Positions 47,501-62,500 of a stretch of DNA of 64,000 nt are shown here, piece after piece. Below the pieces are notes generated by a model that was not told the origin of the DNA, ran no database searches, and saw only the letters and a list, made by a program, of their open reading frames with translations. Within the stretch, counting starts at the first letter, position 1. Each line of letters starts with the position of its first letter. The position numbers and the translations under genes were made by a program. This stretch comes from Macropodus opercularis (lineage: Eukaryota > Chordata > Actinopteri > Anabantiformes > Osphronemidae): the NCBI GenBank assembly GCA_030770545.1, contig CM061104.1:11603001-11667000 (forward strand). The letters are read 5' to 3'.

Positions 47501-50500
47501 GGGAAATCCACCAGTTCAAACTCTCTCCAATAAACACAGATGTGCTGAGGCCACTTCTATTTCAGACTCTGGTCTAGGAATAGGAAGCAGACTGATGTGG
47601 AGGCGCACACAGCTGTGACAGCGCAGCGTCTCATTTCCACTCCGTGACTGTACTTAATAGAGCGGCGATGGAAAAAGCTCTGCCATATCACACAGTCCCT
47701 CTGTCAAAACAAGAGGTTTCTGCGCAAATGTGATCCATTACACACCACCCCCATCTCCTTTCATTTTTGCTAAACAGATTCTCTGAGGACCAACATGTTT
47801 CTTCATGTCTTCTCACTAAGAAGAAGAAGGCACCTGTTTGTCAGTAGCTTTGAGTAGGGACACAATCTAGTTGACATTCAGTCTAATGAGAGCAGTCCCT
47901 GTCATCAGTGTCCCTCCCAACCCATGAAGACCTGCAGTAATTGCTTCCACCAGCCAGAGACAGATGTTTTAAAAACACACGTGACATGGACGAGAAAGGA
48001 ATTTGATCATTAGAAGTACAAGGCAGTGCTGTGCAGTGAAAACCGCAACGTCTCCTAATATTAGGATTTGGACTTTTTCAAATAATTTTAATAAGGTTGC
48101 TCAGGCCATGAAAACGTATGTTTGAGACAGATACAATACAATTTGCAATTTCTGTTTTTGAAGTATACCAACGCTTACACAAGCTTCGAAGGAAAAGATG
48201 TCCAGGATGATATCCAAGAACTAAAGTAAAGAAAACAATAGAGCGAGTGGATGATCCACAAAACCAGATATGCAGTTAAGAAGTAGTAGTTCTGCCTCTA
48301 ACGTAACGTGCAATACCTCCACACACGCCTCATTTCTCAGCAGTGAGAGGTTTACGCCATCATCTTTGATCTGATATCCACATCTGTTCCCAGACTGGCA
48401 CAGACGTTACCTACAGTATAATCATCAAACAAGTTGATGCACGGGTTTGTTTTTACGGCGTGTGTAATCTTTCACTTTTGGTCCTGGCCTTCGAAATGAC
48501 TTCTAATGAATCCACTGATGACGAATGGCTCTCTGCAAAAGGTGTACAATCAAAAACATCTCTCTTGTCATGTCAGGCTCGATTGTTTCGCCCTGGCTTT
48601 GCTCTTCCATTCTGGGTGTGAAAGGTGAAAGGACTGTTGACAGACGGCAGAGCTTTAAGAAGGGTCGGGTCAGATCAGCACCGTTACTGATGAGCAAAGA
48701 ACCAGAATGTCACAAACTTAAGCATACAGTAAGAGAGGCATTACATTTGTTCATATTATTATTATAGGTGCCCTCTCTGCATATTTCGGCAACATGCTGT
48801 GACTCTTCTTCATCAGTGACATGTGGAGGAGACAAAGGTCTTTATACTATTCATAATCCTTAACAGCATAATTTTACTGTGACCTCCATTAGCTTACTTT
48901 TGCAGTGATGTTTCCTACATTAACTGTTGGGACACTTGAATAGAAATAAAACAGAAAACACTGCTGCTGTGGCCAATTAGAGCAACGTCACAGTAAAAGA
49001 CATGATTCTAATGCTGCACTTACTCCAGGTTTGACAACCTAAGTCTTCCCACAATGACTAGTTTGAAAAGTATGTATGCTTGGAAAATTAAACAGGCCAC
49101 ATACCAAACAAAGGAGGAAATAAAAAGTGAGATGCTTTCCACTGAAGAGACATACCTGGCGTTCAGCAAACATGCCCGAGCAATATCAAATCACACTGAG
49201 ATTTCTGAAAACCACCATTAGGAAGCAGTCATGCATCCCTGTGGCACAACAGTGTGAAGTTGGGGAGGGACTGGCTGGCACATCTAAAACAGGTTAACAA
49301 GCGTTCTGGCTTGCAGCACTACAGAGGCTCGGCCGTCGTTTGGCAAGAAAGACTGTCAAGTAATTTCCTTCTTTAGCCCAGGACAGCCACCACCACAAAT
49401 TATGATCCAATACTAGAAAACATTAATATGTCTTGTATATGAAAAGATAATCATCAGTCCAGCACTTAAATGATTTATGGAGGAATCGCATGTCATAGTT
49501 TAGTGTATAAAAAGAAGGATGAGGTGGAACCATGCCAACTATTGTTCCTCCAGTATGTGAGAGAAAGATTCAAGATCTCTTTCCAGATTAAATAAATCCA
49601 CCTCTTAATGTAGTAATCCGATACTGTCAAACACGACAAGGCACGGAACAGGTCTAATTTAGCCACTGTCTTCATCTCCCAGCAGAAGGAGCACTGGATC
49701 CACCTGATACCACCTTTCTGTATCAAGTCTGCACTGTCCTCATGTCCCATAACATGGGCCCTTGTGTGTGCAAGTGTGTGTTTTCATGTGTATCTCAGTA
49801 GAAGAAGGAAGATGTTCTAACATATGGCTCCAAACAACTGACAATGAAACTAATTATATGCTAACAGAAATAGTTTGGTGCGTATTTATCCGTGGCTTGG
49901 TGATACATCGGTATCTACAGCCTCAGGGGCTCTGTCTGCCATATATTCCCAAGCATTGCTGTGCATGAGTTAACAGGTTTAACTGCTCTAACGAGACGGG
50001 AGGTCTGTGTGACAAAGGCCGAAGAAAAAGCAAGAGAGGAGGACCTTGCTTTCTGCACAGCAGGGGGTAGGCTTTCCGCATGGTTGCAGCTACAGCACAC
50101 ATTAAGACGGCTCTTGCATAATTATGGTCTGTGAGATGGCCAATAACTGCTGAATATTAATTCCCCCTCATAGAAGTAGAGCCCAAACTTCACCAAGCTG
50201 GTACCAGAACACACTCACTGAACAGACGCTGATGTTCTTACACAGCGATCACATACCTTTGAGCTATAATTTACGCGAGGCAGCAGATTGAAGCCCCCAT
50301 GCCTCTTCAATTCAACCAACAATTTCATAGTTGAAAGATTTTTTTCCCCCAAAAAGGTTGTTGTACAGACATTATGATGGATTGTAAATCTTAGAACTCA
50401 CTTTATTTGTCTTTCATGTTGATGGGCCCATAAAACTTAACTCAAACTGAATTGAGAGCCAATTTTTAAAAATGCTATTTATGACTTCATAGGACCCACC

Positions 50501-53500
50501 TATACGCCTGTTTATCTACCTTGCACCATTTAAAAAGGGCAAAAGGGGGAGAAATATGCAATAACACGGTTTGGGGCGGGGGCTTCCTGGCTGTGCATGA
50601 GACAAGATCTGAACAGGCAACAGCCCTGCATGATCACACCGTAACAAGTTCAGACACCTTAGCCTAACAGTCTGGTACCAAACTCAGCCGTTTGATGTTT
50701 TCACATGGAGCGACTCCATTCCTCTGGCACTCAGGCCCTCTTTTGCACCCCTCCTACTCCCAGCATGTTTTGACCCTGTGCCAGTTTCACCAAAACCTTT
50801 TCACACACCTGGTAGTGGTTAGGCCCAATCACAGCTTAAAGCTCCCGAACGCTGCTGCAGAGACATGACACAAAAAGGGTTATTAACACTATCGTCTACA
50901 CAGTTTTCACTTGAGTTTATATTAATGGATAATGTTTCAACATTATTTTGGCTTTGAATTTACAAAGATTAAGATCCAGGTGCTGAACCTGTGCAAATGT
51001 CTTTTGTTGTTGCTGTTTTTAAGGATGCACTAGGTGACTGACTGGACTTTGCTGGGCTCCGATCTGGTTCAGATAAATGTTGGGCCCAGTTAGCTGGATT
51101 CCAAAAGGCCTCAAAGTGGTCTTAAAATTCTCTGCAAAAGCCACAGGATTTAACCAGCGCACAACATAACCTCTATATATTCTAAATATTACATGATTAG
51201 AAAGAGGGAGGTTAGATAAGCAGGGCAGAGCAGAATATACCACACGATTACAGACACGAGCTGTGTTTGGACTGACTACAATGACGGCCTGTGAACGAAC
51301 GCTATGATTTGCGCACTATTGAAGTATGAAGTGAAAGGAAGAACAGATTTTGCTCAATGACCAAAGCAAACACTGAAACACACAGAACAGCAGCCAGAGG
51401 AGGGAACGGACCTGCTTGTTTACCGTAGCAGCCTCATGATTGTGCTGGTTGATTTAGTCGGTTTCATGAGAACTGGTATTGATACGTAAATGAAAGAAGA
51501 AGCTTTTAAGAATGTAGAAAGTGATGTGGTGTTAAATGATTAAACTTCACTTTGAAGCCATTACTTAGGGCTTACTGACTTTTTCCAATTAGGGGCTTCT
51601 GGACTAAAAGCCATAAATTGCAGGGTGTTTTTAATTGGGTGACATTGTTGTTAGCAAGCAGCCACTGCTCTAGTGTTGGTGGTGCACATTTTGTAATCAA
51701 ACAGTGCAGGCATGCAGGGCTGCAGGAACTCTGTTTTGATTTCCCCAGCAAGCTCCAAGTCTTTTCTCTGTCTGCCTATTGTTGGTCATGTTTGACTATC
51801 CCTGCGTTTCCTTCTGTTTGATTCCTGTACATCAGAGAACGTTGAAAATCAGAACAAAAAAAAAAAACACTTGCACAGGTTGAAGAGTGTGCAACCAGAC
51901 TGGAGTTATTTATCCCTAAATGTCATGTCATTCAACAACAATTTGGGTGTTAAGAATAGACCTATTTACAAAGGTCACAGACTAAAAATCTGATCTGAAA
52001 GTGGAGAAGGCTCGGGAGCATTCCTCAGACTGCTGGGTATGAGTTTGAGATACCGTTCCTGCATCTTTTTCCCATGAGGTCTGAATGCAATCTGTGGAAA
52101 TTCTGCAGAACATGCACCGGATAGAACTTTATTTGATACACTATCATATTTTCCACGGTTGACCCTTGACCTTGATAATTAGTCCTTGCCCTTTCATCTT
52201 GATAACTTAACACAGCTACTTGAAGCCACATCATGTCTCTACATCGTAAACCTTCCCTGAAGCAAGCGTTTACAGACTGATAAAGAAAACTGTCTCCCCT
52301 GCTGTCCATGTCAAAATGTGTATAACTGCAACAGAGTGCACGCTTTGTGTTTGCGTTGCGGGAGAGCGAGCCTGTACTTAGCATGTTGTTTTTAGCCAGT
52401 CTTAATGTCTTCCATGTCTAGGCCCATTTGTCCCTGGGCTGACTGAGCCACATCAGTGGGGAACGAGGAGGAGAAAAGTGAAGTCTGCATGTGTGTGACA
52501 GCAGCGGGCCTGGTTCACAGGGCCACTGTGGCCCACTCTGTCACACCAGCCAACAAAGCCTCAACTGTAATTAGTAGACCCGTGGTGAGATTTGTGTTTT
52601 AACTGATATGTTAGCGCTTTAGTCTTGTTGGGACTAGTTGCGGCCCGAATGCGACAAAAAGTATAAAAGTAACAGAACAAATTTCTGAATTTCAGTTGTG
52701 CCCTTTTTTGGGATTTGCTATTTGTAAATTTTATAACGAGGAAAAAACAACAAACTGCGGACAGATTGTTGGTGACAGGGGAGGCTGGAAGTGCTCAGCT
52801 GAGTTTGAGGTGGTCCATATCAGCGTGTTTGACAGTGAGGTCACAGCGAGTCGTCCACTGTTTATTCAGTCTGCCAAGCAGAGATCGGATACAGGTGAAT
52901 GTCTGACCTGCCGCTTTCAGTACTCTGCATCTCAAAGCAAAGGAGGTACTGTTTTTTCATCCTGCTCAAGGTGTCTACACAATTCTACAACACACTGGAC
53001 ACAGGCAGACAAACACAGCTACACCCACATTCACAGCACAGAGCAGTTTAAAGTTTCCTATTCATCTGAGCCATATACTGTATCAGGCCCCAGAGGACAC
53101 CTGCACTAACACAGGGAGCACAGGGAAAAAGACAGTCAGCTGATGTCACGTTTCTTTTTTTTAAAAGAAATTACAAGTTGTCGTTTCATGTAAATACTGT
53201 ACTACTGCGGTTAACATGCAAAAAAAGGAAATAATAATAGAAATAGTGACGAGCAGCTGCCTTCACCGCAGCGTCAGACGCTAAGAAGGCCGCTAAATTT
53301 GTCTGTTCTGTCACATTGAAGTGAAACCAAGAACTGCAAAACACCAGAAAATTACACAATGACAGGGGAAATGTGAACATAATAGTTAAAGAACAAAGAC
53401 GTACATTTGTTTGACAAGATTATATTCTTTGAAAGGAGACCCAACAGAGATCAAGAGAAAATCTCAGCCTCGTGCATGGAAACATACCAAATATGTCCAC

Positions 53501-56500
53501 CCCAGCAATTTGTGACCACAACAGTACAACAAACAAACAATAAAATGAGTAAAAAGATACAAACATCATATTCATTACATCTCACTGACATGTTCAAAAC
53601 CCCAAATAACAGTAATAAACTCCCAGGGAGCTGAGTAAACCGACATGTGAATTCACTTTGTGTGAATACCATTGCTGGAGCCTCAACTGGTCTGGTCCCA
53701 CACAGTTCTCTGCTACGGACTTCAGGACGTCTACCACTTGCTAGGAATTGCTTGTCTTTCCGATTCCTTCCGATTGTGTTTTGACAACACATAATCAGTC
53801 ACTAACTGAATTTTTTAAGCTTTTCAGTGAAAATGACATCTGACTGTACTGTAAGTAGCGATGCTGGGTGTGGAGTCTGTGTCCCATCACCTCCCCCCAG
53901 GACACACTTAGCTTCTCCAAACAGCTGCATCACTTCATTTGACTGAAGCCAGATAAATGTTTCTTCCAAAGCTGTCAGCCATGAGACATAATCATCCAAC
54001 ACTGTTGACCTAAATTTTGATTTAATGGTGTTTCATTGTTGTGTCTCTACAGTGAAATAGAGATGCAGGGGGGTGGAGATGGGGAGATTTCCATCTGTTC
54101 ACATCTACATCTCTCCATCACAAACCCAACGCGACGCCACCGACCACGTTCAGAGGGGCGATTTCTCAACGCTGCAACACATGGTATAAGTAATTTTCAC
54201 GTCCAGGTGCACCTTTTGATGCATTGTTCCATGACAAAGCCCCTATACACCCAGCTAAACAAATTCAAGAGCGATTTCAAGAACGCCAGGGAGAATTCCA
54301 ACGCCTTCATGGTCAAACCCCCACATGTTCACAGCTCACTACATGTTTTACAGCACTCCTTGGAAAATTAAAGTGTTTGAAAAGCTGAAAATGATTCCAG
54401 TCCTTGACTGTCATTGACATTACTAGACTGCTTTGGGGGTTCTCTCCCTCCATCTGTCATTTTTAAATATGTAACAGGTACAAACCTCAGCTGAACAGAC
54501 TCTGAACACAGCTACTGTAGTTAGTTACTCTTAAAGTAACACAATTGTCCTGTGAAGACATTCTGCAGGTCTTAACAGCTTTTCCCCGCTCTCCTCTTTT
54601 TTGTAAGCTTTACTGAGCATGAAAATTCCTTGGACATCCTGTAAAGCCATCAACCGAATTTCCACTCATGTCACAAACTTAATGGGTAGTGGGATGCTGT
54701 AGTAGATCCCATCCCAGCGCCGAGAAAACACCACCTCACTCCACTCATGAACAGCAGTGGAAGCAACCTCGTGCTCCACCTGGCAAAGGTAAGTGTGGGG
54801 ACACATGCTATGTTACATAATACTGGAAATGACATAAGAGTCTGATTCTTCACTTTAGTTGGTAAAAGGATGTCAAACACAGCAGAGTTAGCAACAGGTT
54901 GGATGAATTACGAAGCAATGACTGAATGACACTGCACCTCCTCCATCTGCATGAAGCTGTTCTATGTTGGTTCATCTTACTCTGGCCTATTATTAGGTAA
55001 ACTGTGCACCAAATGCAGCATGTTTCTAAACCAGACGGCTGGAGAGAGCTCATGCAACCGTCCGAACACGTTGCGTGTGTGTTAGAGAAAAGTGAGACCT
55101 GTCCACACCCAGAATATATGAGGGCTGAATCAAAAAATAAATCAGCCCGGTTGCAAAGGCTGTTAATGAGTCACAAGCTGAGCTGTTAAATCAGGGAGGG
55201 TTATACTAAATATAACACACGCACATATAAAAGCCTGTTGTAAAAATAAAGTATGCTGCATCAGACACAGGTGACACATGGTACATGGTGAACTCTCGAG
55301 ACTAAAATCTCCCCTGGTGATCATCCACTTCACTCCAAGGCATCAACACAAGACACAGTCCCGTTGTTCCCTCTTTATCCAACTCAGAATATCTACTATT
55401 TTATGAGCCCAGCTGATGCCATATTCTGGTCATGCACGAAGATCAAGTGACACAGAGCGCTTGGTCTGGTGATGATAAGAATAATAACCACATTTAATTG
55501 CCTGCATCTACCATCTAAAACAGAAAAAGGGAAGCCTTGATCTTTTAAAAGCCCGATATGAGGGTATTTTATCCTGTATGTTTAACACAAGCTATAACAT
55601 TGAAATGTATATGCAGAGTAAGGCACTATATGATAATAAAATAATACGATTATTAAAATACAGAGGTATGAGAAGACACTGTCTACAGAGCATCACTTTC
55701 ATCTGATGCCAAGTGAAACGCTCGGCTAACCACGCTGAGAAAGTACGACATTGTATCATAACAACAAAAGAAAGTGGATCTGATGAGAAACTGTCTCTGC
55801 CTGAAAGGCCTCTGAGAGTTTTATTATACCACAACCTCCTGTTTGCCAAGTCAGGAAATGGCCATGCTGTTTTGATGAGACAAACATCCATAGAAATTCA
55901 GCATTTCTGCAGGGTGCTAATTTGTCATGCCTCGCCACAACATGCACAATGTATAGGAGGCCATCCAGTCTCCTGCTGACTTTGGGGGTCATTATGAACA
56001 GGTGGGGATCACAGCAATATAGACGGACGGAATGAGATGGATTCCTGCATTAAGTGGATGAGGCCCTCCCCACTACAGGACTTGAGTTACACTGAAGTCT
56101 ACTACATATGGAGCTCCTTGTCCCACATTCCCTCAGCTAGTTCAGGAGAAAAATCCCAACTGTGTCAGCTAAAACAACGTCCAACCACGGGCCGTCTTAT
56201 TGGAACGTGTAGCTCCAGCGTGACGGTGCTCATCACGTCCATGCCTCCTAAACATGGCCTTGGCCTTAGTTGTTGTAGAGCAACCACATAACTAGACATA
56301 TGGATGCAGCAGCACTTCACATTGCACATCTGTCCTATTTTCTACGGCTTACGTTTAACTCATTCGGGTCCAGCACAATGTCTACATCTGTCCTTAGTAA
56401 TTGTGAGCCATGTCTAGCTGACACTGGACTCCTTGCTCCTGGGTTTCTGTGGACTCGACACTTTCCAAAGATAACACAGGCCAAAGATTTCCACTCACGG

Positions 56501-59500
56501 GCAGGCAGAGGCCCTGCTGAGGCAGCCGGCCTGATGGGGAACAGACCAAAAAGAGCAGGCTCAAAACATCCCTGTAGGTGACACGCCTTCAAGACCTAGC
56601 TGACCTAAAAACATGCAGGATTTCTAGCTACTAAATGAAAAGAAAATTATGAATGTTGTCAAACACAAATAAGGTGGCTTAAGAACTGGCTGCAGGGTTG
56701 TATCACATGTGTCTTCCAAGGTTCAATTCCTGGCTGGAGGATCTCTGTTGGATGTCGCACACCTCACTCCCTGGCTTTGCTACCCAGCCAAGCAACTTTC
56801 AGATTAAGAGAACTGTCAAGTACAAACAAGGCAAATAAATCAAGTGGGTTTCTTATCGCAAATCTAGATTCTGCGCCACAGTAACAATTTTTCCATGTAC
56901 TGCAGACGTATAGATGTCTGTTAAGTATTTTCCCTTTCTCTTATTCAAAGGTAAATTCAGATTTCCAGGAAAAGGCTTGTCACTCTGAGAGCGCCTGGAA
57001 AGCCCGGGCTGTTGGTGTGCACAGTCATACACCACATGACGTCTTAGCAGGGGAACATTCCTCCATGTCATTCTCCCTCCATCTAAAACCGTCTTTCTCA
57101 ATTTAGATACAGGGGGCAAAAAAGTGGTTCAACGCAAAAATATGGGGCAGCAGATTAATGCGCGATTAAGCCGTAAAAACCTGACAAATGCGAAATGACC
57201 CAGTCTGGGAATGAAAAACCATTTCTCCTCTCCAGAAAGTTTCCACAGATAGAAATACAGGAGACTGAATTCCGCTTAACCTACAATAAATAAAACCATT
57301 CAAACATTACCCTTAAAGAATTGCTCTGAGTGGAGCAGGTATCTACTGTAAAGTCCTACTAAATGTCAGATAGAGAAGCAGAAAATGACTCAAATGATAT
57401 TATGCTTCATGATTCAGTGCAGCTTACAGGAGCTGGGATTGTGTCTCTCCTCCATAAATCACTTCATGGTGACAGGGGGTGGTCCACTAGTCAGTCAGCC
57501 CACCCCCGCGAGCTGACCTCAGGGGCGACAGCTTCCCTCAAGCGTCAGTACAAACAAAAAAGGGTGCTGCCTGCTCCCATAGTCAAAGCTGTAGAGGTCA
57601 CACAGGCCTCTGCCAAACTGGCCCTTTCATCCTACAGCATTTACAGGATCAGCGTCCTAGAACACAGGCATCAAAGGCCGACAGAAGGAGGGAGACAGTG
57701 CGTCTATGTGAAGGAGAGACAGAGACAGAAATGACCCCTGTGACCCCTCGTGTGTGCGACCTATGCGTAGGGAGTGGGATGCTCCTGGTGAGCAGTGTAG
57801 TGGGGATCTCCAGGTGGCCCAGAGAGTTAGGCAGGGTTAACCCCAGTTGACCCAAGCTCTGCGCTGTCAGAAGCAGGGGATCTACCGTAGCTTGTCAAGA
57901 AACCCAGAACAATGTCAATCATCTCAGACAGCCTCAACAGAACCCTACTGTATGTGTCGTTACCTTCTATGAATGGAAAACAGTAACTATATCTTAAAAA
58001 AATCTAACCCTCTGTTATGAATGTGCATCAAAAGCACTCAGGTTTCTGTATCTGTTTAAAATACACCCATACCCAGAGTGTCTGGGTATTAAATGTCACA
58101 ATGACAACAAGTAGTCACACCTGAAGATTTAGTTCAGTCTAGCTCAGCTTTGTGCTTGTTCCAGTAAAAGCAAATCAAAGTGTGTTCTTGAGGACGAGCT
58201 TCAGCAGAAACCAAGGGCAGGGTGGCAGGTTGGGTCCAAACACTCAGGTCTCAGATTTGAGCAAGAACGGGGGTGTCCTCTAGCCTCGCTTTAGGTGGTG
58301 GTGTGTGTGGGGGGGTCGTGTAACAGCTGCCTGCATCTGACTGTTGTTGGGCGGAGACTAAACAAGTTCACGTTAGATTATGATTTAAATGACAATATGC
58401 CTGAAAAAGTTTCCTGAAAACGGGATCCACTTATTTCTCACATGTCAAAACCGGAAGGTATTTATAAAAACCATCAGAGGTTATTTTGCAGCTGCAAGCA
58501 AATCACAGTAAAGGTGACTGCACTGTCACTGTTTGACGGTGCTGTGATGTAAACTGTTCTTCGATGACTGAAGCTTTGCTGAACAAATAAAACCACGAGG
58601 CAATAAATCTTGGACTTGTACTGCGCTTGTGGCACTTTCATTCAGTATCTGCACTTGATGTCAGCGGGGCCATACAAGCATCATGTCACTTTGAATAAGC
58701 AGACATCTTACGCGACTTTGGCACCAACCAAACTGGGCACCTGTTGGCCTAGTTTCACGTCTGCAGCATGGGGAGTAGTCAGTCCATGTTAACTACCAGC
58801 GCTGCTGACGTTCATAACTCAGGGTAAACCGTGGCGAGAATACTGTGAAAAAAAGCAGCAAATGCTGTGGAGTGTTGCTGTGTTTCCGGTTTCCATTCAG
58901 TTTTGCCCTTTTTAACGTTAAATACACACTACTGCCACCTGCTGGTATAGAAAATGACGTCCTCCCGCTACGCTTTTGGCCCAGACAAAGGCAGCGTGAG
59001 GCCATGCAGCAAATCATCGCAGTTGCCTGTGGTTCTCTGACGTCGCCTTAATACGTTTACGTGCTGTTATTACTGTTTTGCAGCAAATTAAACAATGTTT
59101 CTTTGTGCACCTCCAACGCCAATATCGAAGCAAAAACATAGCCGCGGTTTTAAAAGAGCAGAAAATAAGATCACCTCTTCGTTCCCATTCACTGTATTCC
59201 AATCCAGCTGTTCTTGTTGCTTGCCATTGCCACATAAGATATAACAAACTGTGAGTATTTGTGTGAAGTAAACTGTAGTAAATGCCACATGAATTACCAG
59301 TCGCATATGGAATTAAGTCAATGAATGAACTCAGGACTTCCTACGGCTTGAGAAACGCTTTCCCCACAAAACACCCTTCTTGTATGAGAGGGTTTATTAT
59401 TTCATTATTTATCATATAAGGTATTAATATTTGTGATTATAAAATACACAGTATATAAAATACACAGATTATTTTACATTATGCACTGGATTGAAATATT

Positions 59501-62500
59501 CCAGTTTGTGATTTGTCTTCGAGCTCTGAGTCTTGTAAAATCTTCTCTCCTTATGGATGCAGTTAGTGTTTGTAATGCACCGTTTCTGCAACGTTTTTTT
59601 TTTAACCCAAGTACGTGCAATGATGAAAATATTACCTGCAAAATAGACTGAGGCTTTAGTTTGTGATTGCTTTGCACTGTTGTCTTCTCCTACTTTGCAG
59701 AAGAAGATAACAGGCTGTTTCACTTTATGAGCAGATGTTCATATATTATGTCCATCCCTGGAATTTAGTATGTGTCTGGGAACAGCAAATTTAAATGAAA
59801 CCCTATACGGCCTCTCTTAGCATTGTGTTGAACCTCGCTAATACAAAAGGCATTCATCACAGAGCAAGCCGAGGGTGCAGTCACTGATGTCATTGAATTC
59901 TGAGGTCCAGACACTGGGAGAGATTCAAACATTTTTCACATTTCCAAACACAGAGATTAAAGGCTTATGTACAAGCTTTTATCTTATAAACAAGAGATCC
60001 AAGCTAAACATTTTAGCGCTTTGTGTGTTCAATGGTCCTTAAACGTCCAGTAAGGAAAGCGCCTCACAACACATATGAATAGATCTGAATGGCTCACAAC
60101 AGGGTCTGACATTCTCACTGAGAGATGAGACGCAACTGTACCACAACAATGATGCAAACACGGCTTGTTTTCCTCACATGGCTTATGGAGGTTTTTACTC
60201 TCTTAACACACTCTTCACACTCTTCAGCCAGAGCAGACAATGTTTCTTCTACACTAACCACAGATGAAAAATGGATATGTTTGTTCAAATTTACTTAACA
60301 CAGAATTTGTTTTCCACATCTTTTGACGAGTCATAGCTGACTTTAAGAACATTCTGCAGAACATTACCGATAACAAAAGCTCCTTTGATGCACATGTTCA
60401 AATGTTATGCATGGAGACACTTGATGACCATGTACAACCCGCATTTCAGACAGACACTGAGTCCTCGTGTAACGGGCAGCTTGGATGAAGCATGCCTGAA
60501 CTGATGAAGTGGGCTCTACACCGACATTCACACGAGGCACTGTGGTCTCGTCTCTGTCCTTCGGCTTTGAAAAATGGAAAAGTGTAACAAAGGTTGGCCA
60601 ATTGTCTCCGACTGAGGCCGTTCTGAGTGTCCCCTTCAGTGCCATGGCTGAGCGGCGAGGACATTCTCCTGGTGCTTGAGCTCTTTATTTCAGCTGGGCT
60701 CTCCAATCAACCAACACCGTCTGGAATGAAGGTGAGAGCGTGGAGGGCTCTAGATTCAGCTGCAGGCCAAGTAGGAACACTGCAGCTACTTTTCTCATTC
60801 TGATTGCTTAAAATACACTTGGAGGTTGATCAAAAAGTAATTTAACTGCCACATTGTAGACAGTATCCTTCTTTGTTATTCTTTAATGAGTCTGATATGT
60901 GTAACATATGTGAAACAACTTTTTTTTCCCATTATATTCCTGAATCCCTCCCTGACCTCACTGTTTAAAGTAAACCAAAGAGAAAATTACTTGTTGTGAA
61001 GTTAATAGTGAGGAGGATATTATGTTTCATTAAAGGCCCTACAAAATAAATACAAACGTATCCAACTCATGGCCTGCACTTGAGCTTACATCATCTCTAA
61101 AAATAACAACTGGAGTTGTTTCTTGGCCTTGACAATGTTCAAAGCTGATAAAAAGAAACAGATACATGATGGCCTGACTAATATTTACAATGGATCACAA
61201 TATGCTCTACAAAATCTAGAACCAGTGCACAGCTGTGTGTCATCCCTCCCCTCTGTGTCCTTACAGTGTTGTGAACCAGAACGACTGGACGACTCTCAAA
61301 TCATTAACGCATCACCACAAAAAGCCACATACTTTCTAACTTTGCCAAATGGCTCACGATCACTATGCCTGAAGTTTCTGTTGGCCAGCAGTCAGTCGCC
61401 ACAGTGCAACGTCAAACACGGGAAGCCACAGGTTACTATGAGTTATAAAGTGACACCTGTTTACCAGATAAAAAGCTCTGATGGCATCACTGCATGTGTC
61501 TATATCACGAGAGGAAGAAAGATGCAAAGGCACAGTGACGGGAGACGGGAGGCACTAGTGTTTTGTGGAGAACATGAGAGGCACAGTACAGGACATAGTA
61601 TTAACATTCCTGGTCATGGATGGATCATAACTTTGCCAAGCTCTTCATCCAGACAAATAAAAGAGCACTGAAGTGACATTTTGACTTCAGGTTCTCCTAC
61701 AGTGCAAATATGGAGCCGTCCAAAAATGACACATTCCTCAGGCCTGAACAGGTCATGACCACTTTTATTTTTTCACCTGAAGACCAAAGACCAAGACCCT
61801 GCACTTGAATATGACAAAAACACACTAAAGCCTCCCTTAAAGCACATCAGCAATGGCAAATGATTGGAGCTCGCCAGCTGTAGCAACACGACTTGATCCA
61901 AAGTGACAGAAGTAATAATAAAGTTGTTTCACAGAAAACTGGAAGAGTGACAGTTACTCTAATGACAAACAGAAAAAAATATGAAGCGTTTTTGTTCTGT
62001 TACGCATTTCTCATGTCTCCTGATGGATGCAGAGAGAGAAAGAGACGTTTCCCTACATAGACACTGACATCAAAGCTTGAGGAAATAAAAGAAGACAGCA
62101 TGACGTGTGAGAGAGGATGTGAGACGGAATGCCTAGCACTAGGATTCTGAATGAAGGCTAGTGGGGTACTGAGTTAGAGGTTTCTTTCTTGTCAGTGCTG
62201 GTCTTCCCAACATATACCATAACTCACAGATGTAGATATTGTGCTAATAAAGGAGCGTAAACAAAAAGCAGAGGACGTGTCAGAAATTAGTCACCAACCT
62301 AAAAGTCTTGCTCCAAAAAAGAAAAGAAATACATTTTTCATTTTGCTGTATTTCTTTTTCTCATACTGGTTTCGTATGCGTATGTAAAATCTGTCAGTCT
62401 TTTACAAAAAGAAACAACCTCATGCATGTCTTTTCGCCATCTGCTTGTCCGTGAAGGATACAGAGAGAGTGCAAACACTGGCTGAGCAGAGGCACCTCAA

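Noticed and set aside
50055..50071. CAGCAGGGGGTAG resembling a CTCF core
   Set aside because: It differs from CCASYAGRKGGC at the first and last positions, so it was not counted with the two better matches.
61123..61671. Plus-strand open frame of 182 codons
   Set aside because: No domain, signal peptide or repeat was recognised, and a frame of this length is not surprising in the amount of sequence read.
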